The notes under the pieces were generated by a model that saw only the letters and a program-made list of their open reading frames with translations, searched no databases and was not told where the DNA came from. A stretch of 64,000 bases of DNA, from NCBI GenBank assembly GCA_963575745.1, contig CAUYUJ010014593.1, positions 60,001 through 124,000 on the forward strand, given 5' to 3'. The translations under genes and the position numbers were made by a program. Position 1 is the first letter of the stretch. Every line of letters begins with the position of its first letter. The DNA comes from Prorocentrum cordatum. Taxonomy: Eukaryota > Sar > Dinophyceae > Prorocentrales > Prorocentraceae. Shown here piece after piece: positions 10,460 to 21,240 of this stretch.

Positions 10460-11780
10460 CAAACCGAGAAAAAAAACGGCAGCAGGCACTCCGGGGCGTC
10501 GAAGGAAGCCAAGCGAACTGAGTGGCACACTAATTATCAATTGCCACAATGACTGTCGTATCCAACCTTGGGCAATACACATGATTGTATCGACAAGCGC
10601 TGGCAACCACATGCGAACCTGACACCTGCGAATCCGCTAAACACGCGGGCCTGAAAGCCGCTGCCCTACCAAATATCGGCCAATCGGTACTGGCTCATAC
10701 CGTACCGCGCCATCCGGCCGCGGCTACCGCACCAAATAGTACCGTACTGACCACAATGCCAGACGATACCGCATCGACCATCTTACTGGACAGTAGCTTG
10801 GGAAACCCGAAATGGGTACGGAAACAAAAGGTATGATGCCCAACAACACATGCTGTCTGAAACTGACAACCGGCCGCTGTTTGGTAGGAACCTCCTGCCT
10901 CAAATCGACAACGCCCACAACGGCACCGACAACGAGCCCTGTTCAAAACGGACAGGCTCCGGAATTGCTGTCAGTCTTCGTTAAGACGAGGCCAGAACGA
11001 GGATCAATCAAGGTGATAATGCATCGATAATCTCTGAGATCCGCCGGCTCTGAAAGATGTCTCGAGCGCCGCGGCCTTCTCAGAGAACGTTCCGAACGCT
11101 CTGGGAGCGTTCTGGAGCGCTCTGGAACGGATTTATCCTCGTCCTGGCCCCGTCCGATCCGTTCCCCTTCTCTCCGTATCCATCTCGATCATACCGAGTA
11201 CCACCACCACGGATCGACCCTTTGACATGCTTACCACCTCCAAGAGGTACTCCGTGACATGTGCATTTTGCCGTTGCAGAGGGCTTGCCGCCCAGAAGGT
11301 TGTTTGAGTTCTCAAGAGAAAAAATCAGATCAGGCTACAGTACCAGCCGAGGAGGAGAAGGAGGAGGAGGGGGAGGAACCGAAGAGGAGGGGGAGGAGGA
11401 CGAGGAGAGGAGAAGGACTGGGTGGATGGCTGTACGTGGTCATACAATTCACAAAACAGCCCCCTCCGACAGTCCCAAGGGGTGTCATCGACACCAACCC
11501 CCACAGTTCGAACGGTGGAGCGCCGACACCCCTCCGACACACCAAATGGGGGTCCAACGAGTGGCTCCCGACACTGCCGCGACACTTCCGAAGGGGGGTC
11601 CCCGACACCTCCTCCAAAGATTGTGGGGGGGGTCAACCCCTTGATTTTCAACTCCCCCGGGTGGATCACGAAAACGCGTGATATTCAGCACCAGCAATCG
11701 GTCGTTTTGGATTTGCCCGGGGAAGCTTCAGATCAATGAAAAAACAGGTTTGGCGCGTCGTCGTCATAGTATTCGCTTCA
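10460..11780. other. No gene recognised
   Basis: Less repetitive sequence with ACCGAC / CCGTACCG-type short repeats (10690-10930), a GGAGGAGG stretch (11345-11415) and degenerate CACCCCTCCGACA units (11460-11640). No domain-bearing frame was found. Confidence 0.45.
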
Positions 11781-11965
11781 CTGTGGGGCTGTCGGGGAGC
11801 TGTCGGTGGGACCGTCGGGGAGCTGTCGGTGGGGCTGTCGGCGAGGCTGTCGCGGGGCTGTCGGGGAAGCTGTCGGGGAGCTGCCGGGAATCTATCGGAG
11901 GGAGTGTCGGGGGGCTGTCGGGGAGGGGTCGGAGGTGTCGGGGGCGTGTCGGGCGAGGATGGGGC
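11781..11965. repeat. GGGGCTGTCGG minisatellite, first block
   Basis: Degenerate 12-bp-type units of GGGGAGCTGTCGGTG. The same minisatellite resumes at 13095-13950, so the intervening CTC/GGA tract looks inserted into, or expanded within, one array. Confidence 0.85.
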
Positions 11966-12912
11966 CGAAGACAGCCTCCTCCTCCTCCTCCTCCTCCTCC
12001 TCCTCCTCCTCCCTATCCTCCTCCTCCCTATCCTCCTCCTCCTCCTCCTCTCCTCGCCTCCTCCTCCTCCTCCTTCCTCCTCTGTCCTACCCCCCCCCCC
12101 CTCCGCCAGCCTCCCACCACCTCCCTCCTTTCCTCCTTCCTCCTTCTCCTTCCTCCTTCTCCTTCCTCCTCCTCCTCCTCCTCCTCCTCCTCCTCCTCCT
12201 CCTCCTTCCTCCTCCCCTCTCCATCACTCCGCATGGCCGCCCCCCTCCTCCTCCTCCTCCTCCTCCTCCTCCTCCCTCACCTGCATCTCCTCCTCCGCCG
12301 CTCCGACGCCGCCGCCATCCGCCTCCTCCTCCTCCTCCTCCTCCTCCTCCTCCTCTCTCCTCCTCCTTCCCCCTTCTCACTCCCCCCCCCTCCTTCCTCA
12401 CTCCTCCTCCTCCTCATCCTCCGCCCTCCCTTCCTCCCTCCCTCCATCCTCCCTCCCGCCCTCACTCCCTCTCCCTCCCTCCTCCTCCTCTCCTCCTCCT
12501 CCTCCTCTCCTCCTCCTCCTCCTCCTCCTCCTCCTACCTCCTCCTCCTCCTCCTCCTCCTCCTCCTCATCCCCTCCCTCATCCTCCTTCGTCCTCCGCCT
12601 CCTCCTTCTCCTTCCTCCCCTCCTCTCCTCCCCTCCTCCCCCTCCTCCTCCTCCTCCTCCAGTCCTCCTCCTCCTCCTCCTCCTCCTCCTCTTCCTCCTC
12701 CTCCTCCTCTCATCCTCCTCCTCCTCGGTCCCATCCTCTCCCTCCTTTCGCCCATTGGCCCCTGGAGGAGGAGGAGGATAGGGAGGTGGAGGAGGAGGAG
12801 GGAGGAGAGGAGGAGGAGGAGGAGGAGGAGGGGAGGAGAGGAGGAGGAGGAGGAGGAGGAGAAGGAGGAGGAGGAGGAGGAGAAGGAGGAGGAGGAAAAG
12901 GAGGAGGAGGAA
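11966..12912. repeat. (CTC)n tract followed by inverted (GGA)n tract
   Basis: 11966-12760 is CTC/CCT triplets and 12760-12912 is GGA/GAG triplets, so the end of the block is an inverted polypyrimidine/polypurine pair capable of a hairpin or triplex. A few non-repeat bases (CCATTGGCCCCT) mark the turning point. Confidence 0.95.
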
Positions 12913-13094
12913 TCCGCCAACCTCCTCATCTTTCCCCCTTCCGGCCTCCGCCCAGACGGCGGAGGAGGACGATGATGACGCGGAGGAGGAAGAGGAGGAG
13001 AGGGAGGAGTTCCAGGAGGAGGATGGGGAGGCGGGCGGGGGGCGGATGGCCAACCCCATTCCTTCTCCGTCACGCCACTGTCGTGTGTTCGGTG

Positions 13095-13950
13095 TGTCGT
13101 CGGGACGTGCCGATGGTGCTGCTGTCAGGGGGGGGGGGCGGTCGGGGGCCTGGCGGGGCTCCGTCGGGAGATGCGTCGGCGTGGTGTCGGTAGGATTAAG
13201 ATAGGGCGCGTTGGGGAGGGGTGGCAGGGGCGTTGGTGGATTGGATTGTCAATGAGACTGTCGGGGAAGCTGTCGGCTGGAATGTATGCCGGATAGCATG
13301 TTGCTGTTGGGGCGCTGTCGGATGCGGTCGGGCGGAGTGTCGGCGACTGTCGGTGGAGCGGTCGGGGGTGGGGGGCTGGGGGGTTGTTGGCGGTGTCGGT
13401 GAGGCTGTCGGGGGCTGTCGGTGTGCCTGTCGGGGGCTGTCGGTGCGACGGTCGGTGGGGCTGTCGAGGACTGCCAGTTACTGTCGGCGGGACTGTCGGG
13501 GGGGGTGGGCGGGCTGTCGGGGAGCTGTCGGTGGGATTTTCGGAAGCTGTCGGTAACTTGTCGGGGGGGACTGTCGGGAGTTGTCGAGGAGCTGTCGGGG
13601 GCTGTCGGGGGGCTGTCGGTGGGGCTGAGTGGGGCTGTCGGTGGGGCTGTCGGGGTGATGTCGGGGGGCTGTCGGGGAGCTGTCGGGGGGGCTGTCGGTG
13701 GGGCTGTCGGGGGGCTTTCGGTGGCGCTCTCAGGAGACTGCAGGAGCTGTCGGAGGGACTGCCAGTGGGGTTGTCGGGGAGCTGCCGGTGGAGTCGTCGG
13801 GGGGCTGTCGGTGGGACTGTCGGGGTGCTGTCGGGGGGACTGTCGGAGGGACTGTCGGGGAGTTGTCGGGGAGCTGTCGGGAGGTGTCGGGGGCGTGCCA
13901 GGTGTGTGTCGGGGGGGTGTCGGGGAGGGTGTCGGGGGGGTGTCGGGGGG
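13095..13950. repeat. GGGGCTGTCGG minisatellite, second block
   Basis: Dozens of degenerate units (GGGGCTGTCGGTG, GGGACTGTCGG). Frequent runs of four or more G in register give strong G-quadruplex potential. The array runs straight into the assembly gap, so its true length is unknown. Confidence 0.93.
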
Positions 13951-14050
13951 NNNNNNNNNNNNNNNNNNNNNNNNNNNNNNNNNNNNNNNNNNNNNNNNNN
14001 NNNNNNNNNNNNNNNNNNNNNNNNNNNNNNNNNNNNNNNNNNNNNNNNNN
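13951..14050. other. Assembly gap (100 N)
   Basis: Exactly 100 N, the conventional size for a scaffold gap of unknown length. It lies at the end of the G-rich minisatellite. Confidence 0.99.
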
Positions 14051-14430
14051 CTGCGCGGTCCCGTCGTAAGTAGCGAACGCGCACTCACGCGCGCTGCGCC
14101 CGCCTCGTCGCCGCCGGCAGCGTTTCGGGGGCCGGCGAGTTCAGGTGGGCGACGTTGTGCAAGGGCCACCCAAAGAACTGCACAAGCGCGCACCGCGTCG
14201 TCGCGCAGCGAAGTCGGCCATGCCACAATCGTGAGTCATTTCCTTCTCCGTGCACGAGTGCTCGAATCAGATGCGCAGGCCCTCCACCTCATTGTTCCTG
14301 ACCTTCCGGCCTGTGGGACAGGTGCGGAAGGTGATGCGTGTCTTTAAATGTCTTTGGGTGTCTTCGAAAGTCTTGAATGTCTTTGGATGTAGTTGGATGT
14401 CTTCGTAACTCTTGCTAATTGCGCGGATAT
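14051..14430. other. No gene recognised
   Basis: After the gap comes a non-repetitive GC-rich stretch and then degenerate TGTCTTTGGATG repeats (14335-14410). Confidence 0.4.
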
Positions 14431-15110
14431 CGCTGCTGGCGTGTTCGTGTTCGTGTTCGTGCTGTGGTATAGATGATGTGTTGTGTTGTTGGCGCGATGG
14501 TATGATGTTGATGCTTTAAAGTTGTCGATGCTGTTGATGGTTTCTGATGGTGGTGCGATGTTGCTGATATTGCTGGTGTTGTATGATGGTGTGGTGTTGT
14601 TGGTGCGTGGTGATGACGATGTTGATGATGATGGTGGCGGTGATGGCAAATGGTGATGCTGATGGTGATGGTGATGCTGGTGATGATTATGGTAACGACG
14701 ACGATGACGATGAAGTGTACGACGGTGCTGATCAGACTGCCGATAGCGATGATGATGACAATGTTAACGAAGATGCTGATGCTGATGATGGTGGTGGTGA
14801 TGATGATGGCGGTGATATGGTGGTGATGCTGATACTGATGGGGATGGTGCTGATGTTGACGCTGGTGATGGTGTTCATGGTGATGTTCATGGTGGTGATG
14901 ATGTCATGATGATGATGATGCTGATGATGGTGGTGATCAGTACGATGATTGCGATGGTGATGCTGCGAGATGGTGGTGATGATGATAACGACGACGAGTA
15001 TGCTGATTATGATGATGAGCATGAATATGATGATGACGACGATGCCGGCGATCATATTAATCATGATGACGATGACGACGATGATAACGATGATGAGGGG
15101 GAGGAGGAGG
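14430..15110. repeat. (GAT/GGT)n trinucleotide-rich tract
   Basis: TGATGG, TGATGC and GATGATGAC units fill this span and give Met/Asp/Val-rich frames of no significance. Confidence 0.85.
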
Positions 15111-15309
15111 GGGAGGAGGGGGAAGCGAGAAGGGAGGGAGGGAGGAAGGGAAGGATGAGGATGAAGATGGGGATGAGGACGAGGATGAGGATGAGGACCT
15201 CGCGGGGGCGCGAAGGTAATCGTGCGGGTCGGCCGCAACTTCGGCTCGCGAGCAGCGGGGCCCCCTCCCCAGCGGTCCCTCGCCCCCCCTCGCCCGCCTT
15301 CCCTCGCCT

Positions 15310-15760
15310 TCCTCCGTCGTCGTCGTCGTCGCCGTCGTCGCCAGCGTCGTCGTGAGTCGTCGTGAGCCGTCGTCGTCGTGAGTCGTCGTCGTGAATCGTG
15401 AGTCGTCGTGGTCGTGACTCGTCGTGGGTCGTTGTCGTGAGTCGTCGTGAGTCGTCACCGTCGTCGCGGTCGTCGCCGACGTCGTCGTCGTCATCGTTGT
15501 CATCGTCGTCGTCGTGAATCGTCGTCGCCGATGTCGGCGTGAGTCGTCGTCGTGAGTCGTGGTCGTGAGTCGTCAACGTGAGTCGTCGTCGTCGTGAGTC
15601 GTCATCGTGAGTCGTTGTCGTGAGTGGTCATCGTCAGTCGTCGTCGTCGTCGGCGTCGTTGCTCGTCGTCGTCGCGAGTCGTCGTCGTGAGTCGTGAGTC
15701 GTGCGTCGTCGTCGTGAGTCGTCGTTGTCGTGCGTCGTCGTCGTCGTCGTCTCCTCGGCC
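15310..15760. repeat. CGTCGTGAGTCGT tandem repeat
   Basis: GTCGTCGTGAGTCGTC units repeat with variable spacing. It ends just before the ATG-bearing candidate exon at 15781. Confidence 0.9.
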
Positions 15761-15780
15761 TCGTTCTCGGCCTCGCCCGC

Positions 15781-15858
15781 CATGGCCTCGCGCTCCGTGG
15801 TCGCGGAGGCGCTGGGCTTGGTTCCGAAACAAGTGGCGTTTTGCTGTTGGGTCAAGCC
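15781..15858 (+). CDS. Candidate first exon of an unrecognised plus-strand gene
   Basis: CCCGCCATGG gives a good start context. The frame then reads MASRSVVAEALGLVPKQ and stays open to about 15963. A GT after CCGAAACAA is one possible donor, and the end position given is approximate. The next plausible coding block (15962-16080) is in another frame, so a splice or frameshift must intervene. No domain is recognised. Confidence 0.3.
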
Positions 15859-15961
15859 CGGCAAAAAGACGGGCCAGAGGGAGAAACGCCATACCGTTGC
15901 CGATGCTCCCCGTTCACGCCCGCACCTTCCGTTCGGCATCGGTATGCTGTTTCTCCCCCAG

Positions 15962-16080
15962 TAGGGGGCGTGTGCAACTTCCTCCTCTCGACGGGGTGGT
16001 GGCGGGCGCCCAAGTACATGAGCGACCACCACCCGTCGCTCGTGTTCGACATCGACACGTACGAGCGCGCGGTGCACGAG
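15962..16080 (+). CDS. Candidate internal exon of the same gene
   Basis: Preceded by a classic CTGTTTCTCCCCCAG acceptor. The frame reads GGVCNFLLSTGWWRAPKYMS, then DHHPSLVFDIDTYERAVHEA, a well-mixed globular sequence with paired Trp and His residues. A donor is not obvious. A non-GT donor after CACGAG or ACAG is possible, as dinoflagellates tolerate GC/GA donors. Function unknown. I consider this the best-supported exon of the cluster, together with 16707-16928. Confidence 0.5.
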
Positions 16081-16439
16081 GCGCGAACAGGGGAGGAATA
16101 AGGATGGGTATGGAGGAGGCCGATAAGGATGAAAAGGAGGAAGATGAGGGCCGATGAGGAGAGGAGGCCGATGAGGCCGATGAGGATGATGAAAGGAGGA
16201 GGCCGATAAGGAGGGAACGGATGATGACGGGGTGAAGGAAACAAAAACAGGAATGGTAGGATGGGCACATGATGAGGAGCAGTGGGAGCGAGGAGGCGAG
16301 AGGGAGGAGGCGAGGGCGAGAAGCGTGAGCATAGGGGGAAGGGGAGAGTGAGTGGGAGGAGGTGCGAGGACGAAGAGGACAAGGATGGGGATGAGGGAGA
16401 GGATGAGGAGAACGAGGAAAACGGGGAGGAGCAGCCCAG

Positions 16440-16508
16440 GTCTTCCCAGACCTGGACGCGACGACGGTCTGCGGCGAGGCCAAGAAGTTCTTGACCGTCG
16501 TCGCTGGG
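16440..16508 (+). CDS. Candidate internal exon of the same gene
   Basis: Follows GAGCAGCCCAG. The frame reads VFPDLDATTVCGEAKKFLTV then VAGW before running into a GACGAC repeat. The peptide composition is protein-like and differs from the flanking triplet repeat. The 3' boundary is uncertain. Confidence 0.38.
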
Positions 16509-16519
16509 TGGAGGCGACT

Positions 16520-16706
16520 CAGAGGCGCTACGACGACGGCGACGACGACGGCGACGGCGACGATGACGTCGAGGACGATGACGACGGCGACGGCGACGAC
16601 GACGACGACGGCGACGACGACGGCGGCGACGACGACGGCGGCGACGTCTAACCGAAGGCGGCGACGACGTCGACGACGACGACGCCGGCGACGACGACGA
16701 CGACGA
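16520..16706. repeat. (GAC)n/(GGC)n triplet tract, probably intronic
   Basis: GACGACGGCGAC units lie between the candidate exons at 16440-16508 and 16707-16928. Confidence 0.85.
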
Positions 16707-16928
16707 GGCTGGGCTACTACGTTCCGCCCGAGCTGGAGAGGCGCATGAGCCGCCCGTCGGAGCTCGCGGCGCGGCCCGTGGAGCAGGCGAAGGCCATCAA
16801 GAAGGCTGCCGTGCAGGCCGCCAAGAAGCGCGCCCTCGACAACGGGCGCGCGCTGGCGATGTGGCAGGGCAGCGTGAGCTCGGAGGACTCGTTCATGAGC
16901 GACGAGAGTGGCGACGTCATCCGGCCAG
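16707..16928 (+). CDS. Candidate internal exon, Lys/Ala-rich helical segment
   Basis: After GACGAG the frame reads LGYYVPPELERRMSRPSELA, then a basic helical stretch around KAIKKAAVQAAKKRA, and ends SDESGDVIRPG at a CCAG/GTGTAG donor. The stretch is too regular and too well mixed to be repeat-derived. The basic helix would suit RNA or DNA binding, but no family is recognised. It probably continues into the terminal exon at 19405-19485 across an intron of about 2.5 kb. Confidence 0.5.
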
Positions 16929-17024
16929 GTGTAGGGACAAAGTGCATCTGCGGGGTGCGTGGTGATACCCAGGGGGTGTGCAGTGGGAGGGAAAGCAGGA
17001 GGAGGAGTGCGAGGAGAGAGAAGA

Positions 17025-17260
17025 TACGCTTACCCCAGCTCCTACTCCGCGTGCTCCTACCCCTACGCCTGCCCCTACTATCATTACCCCTTCTTCTACC
17101 CCTACTGCCCCTACCCTGCTCGTACAGCCTACTCCTACTCCTACCTCTACTCCCACCAATACTCCTACCCCTACTCCCACTCCGCTGCCTCCTACTGCTA
17201 CCGTTACACCTACACCTACTCCTACCCCCCATGCCAGGTGTTATGGCCAGGGCAGCCGCA
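17025..17260. repeat. CCTACTCCTACC degenerate minisatellite
   Basis: CCTACTCCTACCCCTACT units and relatives, within the probable intron. Confidence 0.8.
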
Positions 17261-17358
17261 TATCCCTACTCCGATCCCGTCTGCTCCTACCCTATACTAC
17301 TACTCTACATCACCCTGCGACGCTGCTATTGCGCGCAGCCTCCATGTGCATATAGGTG

Positions 17359-17405
17359 TGTAGATTTACACCTATACGACCACCCTTCGGGTGATAAGGA
17401 GGTGT
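17359..17405 (+). repeat. Conserved 35-bp module, copy 1
   Basis: ACCTATACGACCACCC followed by a T/A difference, then CGGGTGATAAGGAGGT, matches 22240-22275 with about four mismatches. Both copies sit beside simple repeats and both read LYDHP-S/T-GD-K/E-EV in one frame. Confidence 0.6.
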
Positions 17406-17424
17406 GTGTGGGGGGAACCAACAT

Positions 17425-18117
17425 CTGACTCAATCGATATCACTATCGATCTCATTCAACAAGACACCACGGGACAACACGGGGTACTTGTCGATCTCAG
17501 TATCGATCCCACTATCGATCTCACTCAACAGGACACAACGGGACACCACGGGCCACCACGGGCCACCACGGGACACCGCGGGACACCGCGGGACACCGCG
17601 GGACACCTCTCGATCTCATGATCGGTCTCACTATCGATCTCACTCAACGGGACACCACGGGACACCACATCGATCTCACTATCGATCTCACTTTTTGGGA
17701 CACCACGGGACACCTTGGGGCACCACATCGATCTCACTATCGATCTCACTATCGGTCTCACGATCGATCTTACTATCGATCTCACTCAACGGGACACCAC
17801 GGGACATCAGCGGGACACCGGCGGGACACCGCGGGCTACCGGCCGCCGGAGGAGAAACATTTGGTCCGGCCGCGGCCCAGCCACAACAAGATTTCGGGAC
17901 ACCAGCGGGACACTGGCGGGCCACCACGGGCCACCGGCTGCCGGAGGAGAAACATTTGGTCCGGCCGCGGCCCAGCCACAGGAGGATTTCCTCTCGCCCG
18001 CCCAGGCAGCTTCGCCTCGCCTGCACGCACGCACGGCACGCACGACACGAACCCGAACCCGAAATCGATTTCCCGATAGGGGGGTCTCCGTCTCACGTCG
18101 GACTCACCCCCAACCTC

Positions 18118-18120
<3 letters not shown>
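17425..18120 (+). repeat. Dispersed composite repeat family D, copy 1
   Basis: Order of parts: TCGATCTCACTATCGATCTC units, GGGACACCACGGGACACC units, a 60-bp GGAGGAGAAACATTTGGTCC block present twice (near 17848 and 17945), CAGCTTCGCCTCGCC, then CCCGAAATCGATTTCCCG and a right end at CCCCCAACCTCCGATA. It is followed directly by (TA)n. Other copies are 34935-35070 and 36822-37168, the latter continued at 43621-43690. Confidence 0.85.

Positions 18121-18157
<37 letters not shown>
18120..18157. repeat. (TA)n microsatellite tail
   Basis: About 18 TA units immediately after the right end of family D copy 1. Confidence 0.95.
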
Positions 18158-18162
<5 letters not shown>

Positions 18163-18995
18163 ACATAATACATAACATATACCATATATACCATGAGTTA
18201 CATAATTCCTTCTCGTAATATTTCTTATAAAGACCCCCACCCCACCCGGCATAAAATCGGCCCCTCGGACTGTGAAAAGTCGAAAGTCGGCATTTTCGGA
18301 CCCATCCAGGCCAACTTGCGCCGCTCTGGCCGGGCCCAACGAACGCTTCCCGGACGGTCCCGGGGAGACCCGAGACGGCCCAAGATCGCTCCGGGACGGC
18401 CCATGAGCGCTCACAGAGGGACCACACACGGCCCAAAAGGCTCCCAAGAATCCCAAGAGAGCTCAGAGAGGCTCCCCAAGAAGGCTTCGAGAGACTAATT
18501 TCGTCAATTTCGTATAGTTTTTCCGAGTATTTTGGCCGTTTCCGCTTTCTCCGCTTTCTGCACTTCACGACGGCCCCATAGGCCCCCAAAACCGCCCAAA
18601 GGAGGCACAATAGGTCCCCACGACAGCCCCAGGACGGCCCAAGACGGCCTCAAGACTCTCCAACGAGCGCCCGGGACGAGCCCAGGAGGCCCCAAGACTC
18701 CCCCAACAGAAGCCGAAAAGGAGGAACATGACGCACCAAGAGGCCCCCGAGAGGCCCCAGACTCTCCCCAGACGCCCCAATCAGGTCTCAAGCCCCCGAG
18801 AGGCCCAAAAAATGCCCACAGGGATCCCCAAAACAGCCCCCAAGACGGCTCAATGACGCACCCAAGGGTCTCCAAATGCGGCCCCAGGAAGCTACAGTCA
18901 TTAACATCCTTCGGAAATAGATACGCTTCCACCTCATTTGTGCCCTGGGCTTCCACGACGGCAACAATGAGTCGACAAGACGTGCAAGCTCCGCG
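18158..18995. other. Noncoding, CCCAAGACGGCC-type low-complexity sequence
   Basis: AT-richer for 100 bp and then filled with the degenerate CCCCAAGA / GGCCCAAGACGG repeat style. No exon is seen. Confidence 0.5.
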
Positions 18996-19404
18996 AGCCC
19001 CCCTATGAGCCCTATGGACCCTATGAGCCCTATGCGCCCTACGACCCCTACGATCCCTATGAACCCTACGGGCCTTATGAGCCCCATGAGCCCTTTGAGC
19101 CCTACGAGCCCTATGAGCCCGATGAGCCCTACGAGCCCTATGCGCTCTATGAGCCCTATGACCCCTACGAGCCCTATGAGCTCTATGAGCCCTATGAGGA
19201 GCCCTACGAGCCCCATGAGCCCTGTGCGCCCTATGATCCTTACGATCCGTGTGAGCCCCATGAGCCCTATGAGCCTTATGAGCCGTGTCAGCCCGATGAG
19301 CCCTATGAGCCCTATGAGCCCCGTGACCCCAATGAGCCCTATGAGCCCTATGAGCCATATGAGCCCCATGAGCCCTACGAGCCCTATGAGCCCTGTGAGC
19401 CCAG
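18996..19404. repeat. CCCTATGAG 9-bp tandem array, block 1
   Basis: Near-perfect 9-mers (CCCTATGAG with variants) occupy the sequence up to the CAG acceptor of the terminal exon candidate. Because the unit is 9 bp, all frames stay open and give Tyr-Glu-Pro, Ser-Pro-Met or Gly-Leu-Ile repeats, which are artefacts. Confidence 0.95.
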
Positions 19405-19485
19405 ACCCACGCCGCTTTCGACCAGAAGCCCCTGAAGCTCGCGGCCAAGACGAACGCTGTCAAGAAGCGCCCGGCGAAGAAGTGA
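19405..19485 (+). CDS. Candidate terminal exon, Lys-rich C-terminus
   Basis: Directly after GAGCCCAG the frame reads THAAFDQKPLKLAAKTNAVK, then KRPAKK and a TGA stop. The Lys/Ala-rich tail resembles the C-termini of nuclear or ribosomal basic proteins and fits the basic helix in the exon at 16707-16928. Identity is unknown. The 9-bp array forms the 3' end of the preceding intron. Confidence 0.42.
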   Translation, partial: THAAFDQKPLKLAAKTNAVKKRPAKK

Positions 19486-19744
19486 GACGCCGGCGACGAC
19501 GAGACCCCCGTCAACAGCTGTATTAGCCGTTGGCCACTTCAAGCGCGCACCTCCTACTAGTGGCTCTCTCGCCACCGCCCGCGCGTGATCGCTCCCTGCG
19601 CGTCGGTGCCAAAAATGCCCCCCGTCTCTTCCGGCGTCGCTGGCGTCTTTGCTCCCGCACGTCAAGTGGGCGCGGCAGAATGAGACCGCGCGAGCCCCGT
19701 GAGCGCGCGGGGCCGTGCGCCCACGTCGACGTCCTCAGTCCTGT

Positions 19745-21060
19745 GGGCCCCATGGCCTCTATGAGCCCGAACGGCCACTATGAGCACTATGAGCCCGATG
19801 AGCAATACGAGCCTTCTGAGCCCTAGGAGCCCTATGAGCCCAATGAGCCTTACGAGCCCTATGAGACCAATGAGCCCCATGAGTCCTACGGACCCTATGA
19901 GCCCTACAAGCCCTATGAGCCCGATGAGACCTATTACGTGGCAGCCCTATGAGCCCTAGGAGCCTGAAGAGCCCTAGGAGCCCTATGAGCCCTATGCGCT
20001 CTATGAGCCCTATGAGCCCTATGAGACCTATACGCCTCACGACCCCTATGAGCCCTGTGAGTTCTGCAAGCCCCATGAGCCCCATGAGCCCTACGATCCC
20101 TACGAGCCCTTTGAGCCCTACAAGCCCTAAGGGCCCACTGAGCCCCATGAGCCCTACGAGCCCTATGAGCCCAATGCGCCCTATTACGTGCCAGCCCTAT
20201 GAGCCCTATGAGCCCGATGAGCCCCATGAGCCCTATGAGCCCGATGAGCCCTATGAGCCCTATTACGCACTAGCCCTATGAGACCTGGGGGCACTGTGAG
20301 CCCTATGGGGCCGATGCGCCTGATGAGCCCTATGAGCCCTCGGAGCCTTGAGAGCCTCATGAGCCCTATGAGCACCATGAGCCCCATGGGCCCTACGAGC
20401 CATATGAGCCCTATGAGCCCTAAGAGCCCCATGCACCCTATGAGCCCTATGAGCGTTATGAGCCGTACGAGCCCTATGAGCCCTATGAGCCCTGTGGCCC
20501 CGCTGACCAAGAGCCCTCTTGACACATGCGAGACCTATGAGCCCCATGAGCCCTATGAGGTATGAGCCCTATGGGCCCTACGAACCACATGCGCCCCATA
20601 CGCCCTGGGGGACCCAAGATCCCTCTGAGACCGATGAGCCCTATGAGCCCTATGAACCCTATGCGCCCAATGAGCCTTATCAGCCCCATGTACCCTATGA
20701 GCCCTATGGGGCCTATGAGCCCCATGAGCCCTACGAGCCCTATGAGCCTCATGAGCTCTATAAGCCCTATGACCCCTGCGGGCCCTGTGCACCCCATGGG
20801 CCCCATGCCGCTCAGGGCGTTCACGCGGGTGAAGCGCGCTGAGAGCCCTTTCAAACTCATGCACCCCACGGCCCACGCTAGCCCACAGAGCATGACGAGC
20901 CCTATGAGCCCCATGGGCCCCGTCGACCCTATGAGCCCTACGACCCGGACGACCCGTCCTGAACCTGATCACCCTTCCGGGCCCAGTGGGCAAAATGACC
21001 GCCATGGGCCCCATGATCCGAGGAAGCCCCATGAGCCGACGCGGTCCACGTGGCCAAAGA
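19745..21060. repeat. CCCTATGAG 9-bp tandem array, blocks 2 and 3
   Basis: The same array as 18996-19404 resumes after about 340 bp of unique sequence. It is interrupted by TATTACGTGC(C/A)AGCC-type spacers near 19933, 20183 and 20263, and by unique DNA near 20815-20880. Confidence 0.93.
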
Positions 21061-21240
21061 CCATTGGCTTCGGCGATGCCTTGGGCGCTCCGCGCCTCCG
21101 CGCCCAATAAGCTCATCAGCCCGAGAGCCCCTTCTGAATTCAAGCTCGGCTGCGGACACTGGAAACCCCATGGCCCCCAGGTGCCGCGATGCCCGACGTT
21201 TCCCATCTCCACATTCCGCCCCCGAACTTCTAAGATCCAG

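Noticed and set aside
11678-13193. Reading frames of 360-485 codons over the CTC/GGA tract
   Set aside because: Same artefact as above; homopolymeric residues only.
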